Assembly (NCBI GenBank): GCA_012524025.1
Contig: JAAYSC010000056.1
Location: 1-36,874 of the forward strand
DNA: 36,874 bases
From: Clostridiales bacterium
GTDB taxonomy: Bacteria; Bacillota; Clostridia; Oscillospirales; Acutalibacteraceae
Direction: 5' to 3'
The notes under the pieces are model-generated. The model was not told the DNA's origin. It saw only the letters and a program-made list of their open reading frames with translations, and did not search any database. The translations under genes were made by a program, and so were the position numbers. Below are positions 33,736 to 36,874 of the stretch, piece by piece (the first letter of the stretch is position 1; each line of letters begins with the position of its first letter).

Positions 33736-33808
33736 GGCTTATTTTACCTCAAAGACCCTAAATTTGCAAGTTAGAGGTGGTCTTCTCGCATTTTTCATCA
33801 ATAAGGCC
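33736..33808. other. Candidate structured RNA in the asnS-aminotransferase spacer
   Basis: GGCTTATT at 33736-33743 pairs with AATAAGGCC at 33800-33808 (one bulge). Inside, ACCTC (33746-33750) pairs with GAGGT (33774-33778) and AAGACC (33752-33757) with GGTCTT (33779-33784). Their order makes a pseudoknot if both form at once. It fits no riboswitch or T-box I recognise. It would lie in the leader between asnS and the aminotransferase on the minus strand. Chance pairing is possible. Confidence 0.35.
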
Positions 33809-33851
33809 TACACTTTTTTGTTTTTCCATGAAGCTTTTGGCTATTTTTCTC

Positions 33852-35246
33852 TCAAAATTCCGCACTTCCGGTGGTTCTGGGAAAAGGTGTAACATCGCGA
33901 ATGTTGGAAATACCCGTCAGGTACATAACAAGCCTTTCAAAACCTAAGCCAAAACCGCAATGTTTTGTTCCCCCAAACTTGCGCAACTGAATGTACCAAT
34001 CATAATCTTCAACCCTTAAACCGCTTTCCACAATGCGTTTTTCCAGGATATCGACTCTTTCTTCCCTTTGGCTGCCGCCGATTATTTCGCCTATGCCCAT
34101 GACCAAAAGGTCCATGGCGGCAACTGTTTTACCGTCATCGTTGAGGCGCATATAAAAAGCCTTAATCTCTTTGGGATAGTCTGTGACAAAAACCGGTCTT
34201 TTAAAGATCTTTTCGGTCAAAAACCGTTCGTGTTCCGTTTGCAGGTCACAACCCCATTCAACCTTATATTCAAATGCATCATTATGTTCTTGCAAAAGTC
34301 TGACCGCTTCGGTATAGGTGACCCGAGCAAAATCAAGCGTGGCAACCGCTTTTAGCCTTTCAATCAAACCCTTGTCATAAAACTTGTTGAGAAAGTCCAA
34401 CTCGGCTTGGCAGTTTTCCAAAACATAGTTTATTATGTATTTCATCATATCTTCCGCCAAGGCCATATCGTCTTTTAGGTCCGCAAAGGCTATTTCGGGC
34501 TCAACCATCCAAAATTCGGCCGCATGGCGTTGTGTGTTTGAATTTTCTGCCCTGAAGGTCGGCCCGAATGTATAAATTTTCCCCAAAGCTAAGGCCATGG
34601 CCTCCCCTTGCAGCTGCCCGGAAACAGTAAGATAGGTTTTCTTGCCAAAAAAATCTTCACTGTAATCCACACTGCCGTCCTCTTTTAGGGGCGGATTGCT
34701 TTCATTTAGAGTAGTAACCCTAAACATTTCACCCGCACCTTCCGCGTCACTTGAAGAAATTATTGGCGTGTGAATATAGGTAAAAGAGTTTTCGGTAAAA
34801 AACTTGTGTATGGCAAAAGAAGCTGCAGACCTGACTTTAAAAGCCGCCATGTGTGTATTGGTGCGCGCACGCAAATGCGCAATTGTGCGCAAATACTCAA
34901 GCGTGTGGCGCTTTTTTTGCAAGGGATAGTCCGGATGCGAAAGCCCTTCGATTTCAACCTTGGCGGCATTTAGTTCAAAAGCCTGCTTTGCCTGCGGCGT
35001 GAGGATAAGCTCACCTTCAATCACCACGGCGGCCCCAACATTTAAGCCGGCGACTGTTTTAAAGTTTTCCAACTTTTCCGCTTCAAAAACAATCTGCAAA
35101 GAGTCAAACGCACTACCGTCGTTAATTTGCATAAAGCCAATTGACTTGGAATCTCTTAAAGTTTTCACCCAACCGGCTACCTTTATTGTTTTGCCTTGAA
35201 AGGCTTGCGGATTTTTATATATTGCGTCAATTAAAACTCTTTTCAT
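33852..35246 (-). CDS. asnS: Asparaginyl-tRNA synthetase
   Basis: The 464-residue class II synthetase charges tRNA-Asn with asparagine. An N-terminal OB-fold anticodon-binding domain ([27 protein letters not shown]) precedes the catalytic core with motif 2 ([19 protein letters not shown], AsnRS-specific) and motif 3 ([15 protein letters not shown]). ATG at 35246 is chosen because GGAGGT lies four bases upstream; an in-frame start eight codons earlier has no such site. Length is normal for the family. A promoter is visible about 35 bases upstream. Confidence 0.97.
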   Translation of the reverse strand: MKRVLIDAIYKNPQAFQGKTIKVAGWVKTLRDSKSIGFMQINDGSAFDSLQIVFEAEKLENFKTVAGLNVGAAVVIEGELILTPQAKQAFELNAAKVEIEGLSHPDYPLQKKRHTLEYLRTIAHLRARTNTHMAAFKVRSAASFAIHKFFTENSFTYIHTPIISSSDAEGAGEMFRVTTLNESNPPLKEDGSVDYSEDFFGKKTYLTVSGQLQGEAMALALGKIYTFGPTFRAENSNTQRHAAEFWMVEPEIAFADLKDDMALAEDMMKYIINYVLENCQAELDFLNKFYDKGLIERLKAVATLDFARVTYTEAVRLLQEHNDAFEYKVEWGCDLQTEHERFLTEKIFKRPVFVTDYPKEIKAFYMRLNDDGKTVAAMDLLVMGIGEIIGGSQREERVDILEKRIVESGLRVEDYDWYIQLRKFGGTKHCGFGLGFERLVMYLTGISNIRDVTPFPRTTGSAEF

Positions 35247-35281
35247 GGCGACCTCCGTCACAAGTGTCATATAATATGATA

Positions 35282-35309
35282 ATTATAGCCTATAGCAAAG
35301 AAAATTCAA
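35282..35309 (-). promoter_or_regulatory. Promoter of asnS
   Basis: On the minus strand TTGAAT (35309-35304) and TATAAT (35287-35282) are 16 bases apart, 36 bases before the asnS start. No T-box leader fits in the remaining space. Confidence 0.65.
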
Positions 35310-35331
35310 AGCTGCCAAAAATCACAATTAT

Positions 35332-35360
35332 TTGACAGCAGAGCAAGTAAGATATAAAAT
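35332..35360 (+). promoter_or_regulatory. Promoter of thyA-folA
   Basis: A consensus TTGACA at 35332-35337 and TAAAAT at 35355-35360 are 17 bases apart, 30 bases before thyA. It is divergent from the asnS promoter, with 22 bases between their -35 boxes. Confidence 0.8.
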
Positions 35361-35389
35361 AAGTTGAAAATAAATAAGGTGGGTGTAAG

Positions 35390-36220
35390 ATGAGTTTTGC
35401 CGATAAAGTTTTTATAGAAAACTGTAAAGAAATTTTAAGTAAGGGCTATTCTGACGAAGATTTTGATGTTAGGCCGCGTTGGGATGACGGCGCACCCGCA
35501 CGAACCTTGAAAAGATTCGCCCTTGTCAACCGCTATAATTTGTCGGAAGAGTTCCCCATCCTTACCCTTCGCAAAACAAATTACAAAAATGCTATTGACG
35601 AAGTTCTTTGGATTTGGCAAAAAAAATCCAACGACACCCATAAGCTGAACAGCCGCATATGGGATTCTTGGGCAGATGAAAAAGGTACCATCGGCAAGGC
35701 ATATGGTTACCAGCTGGGTGTTGAGCACAAGTATGCCGAAGGCATGTTCGACCAAGTTGACAGGGTCCTTTACGATTTAAAAAACAACCCCTTAAGCCGC
35801 AGGATTATGACAAACATTTACACTCACGCCGACTTAAGTGAAATGATGCTCTACCCTTGTGCTTATTCCATGACATTTAATGTTACGGGTGACAAGCTAA
35901 ACGGTATTTTAAACCAGCGCTCTCAAGACATGTTGGTAGCCAACAATTGGAATGTTTGCCAATACGCCGTTTTGCTACACATGTTTGCACAGGTCAGCTC
36001 GCTCAAGGTTGGTGAGCTTGTTCATGTAATAGCGGATGCCCACATTTATGACAGGCATATCCCAATTGTTGAAGACTTGATTGAGAAAAAACCTTTTGAA
36101 GCACCACAGTTTAAGATCAATACGGGCATAAGTGACTTTTACTCATTCAAGGTTGAGGACTTTGATTTTGTGGATTATAAATTCCATGAGTTCAAAACAA
36201 GAATACCGGTTGCTGTGTGA
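35390..36220 (+). CDS. thyA: Thymidylate synthase
   Basis: The 276-residue enzyme methylates dUMP to dTMP with methylene-tetrahydrofolate, yielding dihydrofolate. The catalytic Cys is in LYPCAYSM (about 163), with the conserved QRSQDM phosphate-binding segment, NNWNVCQYAVL and HVIADAHIYDRH. Length is close to other ThyA proteins. AAGGTGGG precedes the ATG. Dihydrofolate reductase, which recycles its product, begins nine bases after its stop, so the two form a functional operon. Confidence 0.97.
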   Translation: MSFADKVFIENCKEILSKGYSDEDFDVRPRWDDGAPARTLKRFALVNRYNLSEEFPILTLRKTNYKNAIDEVLWIWQKKSNDTHKLNSRIWDSWADEKGTIGKAYGYQLGVEHKYAEGMFDQVDRVLYDLKNNPLSRRIMTNIYTHADLSEMMLYPCAYSMTFNVTGDKLNGILNQRSQDMLVANNWNVCQYAVLLHMFAQVSSLKVGELVHVIADAHIYDRHIPIVEDLIEKKPFEAPQFKINTGISDFYSFKVEDFDFVDYKFHEFKTRIPVAV

Positions 36221-36229
36221 GGTGGTAAA

Positions 36230-36724
36230 ATGCAAGCCATTGTAGCCGTTGATAAAAACTGGGGCATTGGGTACGAAAACAACTTGCTTTTTAATGTTCC
36301 CGAAGATATGCGTTTTTTCAAAGAAAAAACTACGGGTAAGCTTGTGGTTATGGGCCGCAAAACCTTTTTATCCTTACCGGGCCAGAAGCCTTTACCTAAT
36401 AGAAAGAATATAGTTTTATCACGCGATAAGAATTTTTCACCCCAAGGTGTTCTTGTCCTCTCATCTGTTGAAGATTTATTTGAATATTTGCAAGCTTATA
36501 AGTCGGATGATATCTTTATTATTGGCGGTCAATCCATTTATGAAACGATGCTGCCCTATTGCAGCCGGATATATGTTACACATTTTGAAAGCGAATCCCC
36601 TTCGGACAAATTTTTCCCCCCTCTTAACTGCCACTCCGAATGGGAAAGAACTTTTACCTCCGAAAAGGTTCACAGTAAGGGCCTGACCTTCACTTTTAAC
36701 ACATACGAAAAGGTCCAAGATTAA
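36230..36724 (+). CDS. folA: Dihydrofolate reductase
   Basis: The 164-residue enzyme reduces dihydrofolate to tetrahydrofolate with NADPH. Seen are the N-terminal IVAVDKNWGIGYENNLLFNVPEDMRFFK (substrate and Met20-loop region), VMGRKTFLSLP, and IFIIGGQSIYE for NADPH binding. The acid residue at the catalytic site is the Glu in PEDM. GAGGTGG precedes the ATG. It is coupled to thyA and completes the thymidylate cycle. Confidence 0.96.
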   Translation: MQAIVAVDKNWGIGYENNLLFNVPEDMRFFKEKTTGKLVVMGRKTFLSLPGQKPLPNRKNIVLSRDKNFSPQGVLVLSSVEDLFEYLQAYKSDDIFIIGGQSIYETMLPYCSRIYVTHFESESPSDKFFPPLNCHSEWERTFTSEKVHSKGLTFTFNTYEKVQD

Positions 36725-36747
36725 AAAAATGCCGCTTCAAGCGGCAT
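36724..36747 (-). terminator. Hairpin after folA with U tail on the minus strand
   Basis: AATGCCGCTT and AAGCGGCATT form a near-perfect hairpin just past the folA stop. The run of A at 36723-36729 gives a U tail only for minus-strand transcription. On the plus strand it may still cap the thyA-folA mRNA. A second hairpin (about 36759-36785, GTCCGCC/GGTGGAT) follows, with a short T-rich end on the plus strand. Confidence 0.55.
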
Positions 36748-36787
36748 TCAGCCTGTAGACAAAGTCCGCCTTTCGAGGTGGATTTTG

Positions 36788-36816
36788 TTGTATTCTAAGG
36801 GCAAAAGTGGTATAAT
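36788..36816 (+). promoter_or_regulatory. Promoter for a gene at the right edge
   Basis: TTGTAT at 36788-36793 and TATAAT at 36811-36816 are 17 bases apart. They lie about 35-45 bases before a possible start codon. Confidence 0.55.
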
Positions 36817-36850
36817 AAAAGCACAGAAAACGTAGTAATATCAAGGGCTG

Positions 36851-36874
36851 GTGAGCATTTTGCTATACAAAAAT
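36851..36874 (+). CDS. Possible start of a gene cut by the window edge
   Basis: GTG at 36851, preceded by AAGGG, or TTG at 36860, preceded by GGTGAG, could begin a plus-strand gene reading on past the window (SILLYKN or LLYKN). Only eight codons or fewer are present, so the family cannot be named. The promoter just upstream supports a gene here. Confidence 0.25.

Noticed and set aside
35247-35281. T-box leader before asnS
   Set aside because: The promoter lies too close to the start codon and no T-box consensus (GGTGG...GCG type) is visible.

Overview
The window looks like a chromosomal segment of an anaerobic, fermentative, low- to medium-GC Gram-positive bacterium (Bacillota, most likely class Clostridia). 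Supporting signs are strong GGAGG-type ribosome binding sites, TTGACA/TATAAT-like promoters, short intergenic spaces with U-tailed hairpins, a trimeric [FeFe]-hydrogenase, a lipoprotein-dependent purine nucleoside ABC importer and a clostridial-type dehydrogenase trio. No rRNA, phage, complete insertion sequence or CRISPR array was seen.

Layout. (1) 1-1059: an intrinsic terminator and an N-terminally shortened DUF4268/nuclease-fold gene. (2) 1060-13776, plus strand: the most unusual region. It holds two tandem copies of a two-gene unit: a small YidC/Oxa1-like membrane protein, then a ~1030-residue protein fusing a TagF-like CDP-alcohol phosphotransferase, about seven membrane helices and an extracellular alkaline-phosphatase/sulfatase-fold domain. 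Phosphonate biosynthesis genes follow directly: phosphonopyruvate decarboxylase, a three-domain nucleotidyltransferase/cytidylyltransferase-like/PEP mutase fusion, and a phosphonoacetaldehyde reductase-like iron alcohol dehydrogenase. A protein-isoaspartate methyltransferase ends the run. (3) 13853-19494, minus strand: a hydCBA operon for an electron-bifurcating-type hydrogenase, in which HydB is fused to a GltD/NfnB-like flavoprotein. (4) 19676-19843: tRNA-Thr and tRNA-Asp. (5) 20134-25608, plus strand: purine salvage (xpt) and a BMP-family nucleoside ABC transporter. (6) 25651-30394, minus strand: two flavoprotein dehydrogenase subunits, a DUF1667 protein and a serine beta-lactamase-like hydrolase. 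(7) 30449-35246, minus strand: asnS, an aminotransferase, tRNA-Pro, a GNAT acetyltransferase and a Gfo/Idh/MocA-type protein. (8) 35390-36724, plus strand: thyA-folA. A promoter and a possible gene start lie at the right edge.

How the phosphonate region may work (inference). PEP mutase makes phosphonopyruvate, Ppd decarboxylates it to phosphonoacetaldehyde, and the reductase gives 2-hydroxyethylphosphonate. The N-terminal nucleotidyltransferase domain would activate that product as a CMP ester. The TagF-like cytosolic domain could then use the CMP-phosphonate, or ordinary CDP-glycerol, to build or decorate a teichoic-acid-like surface polymer. The YidC-like partner and the external phosphatase-fold domain could help in membrane handling or final transfer. 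No aminoethylphosphonate transaminase is present in the window, which favours hydroxyethylphosphonate over aminoethylphosphonate.
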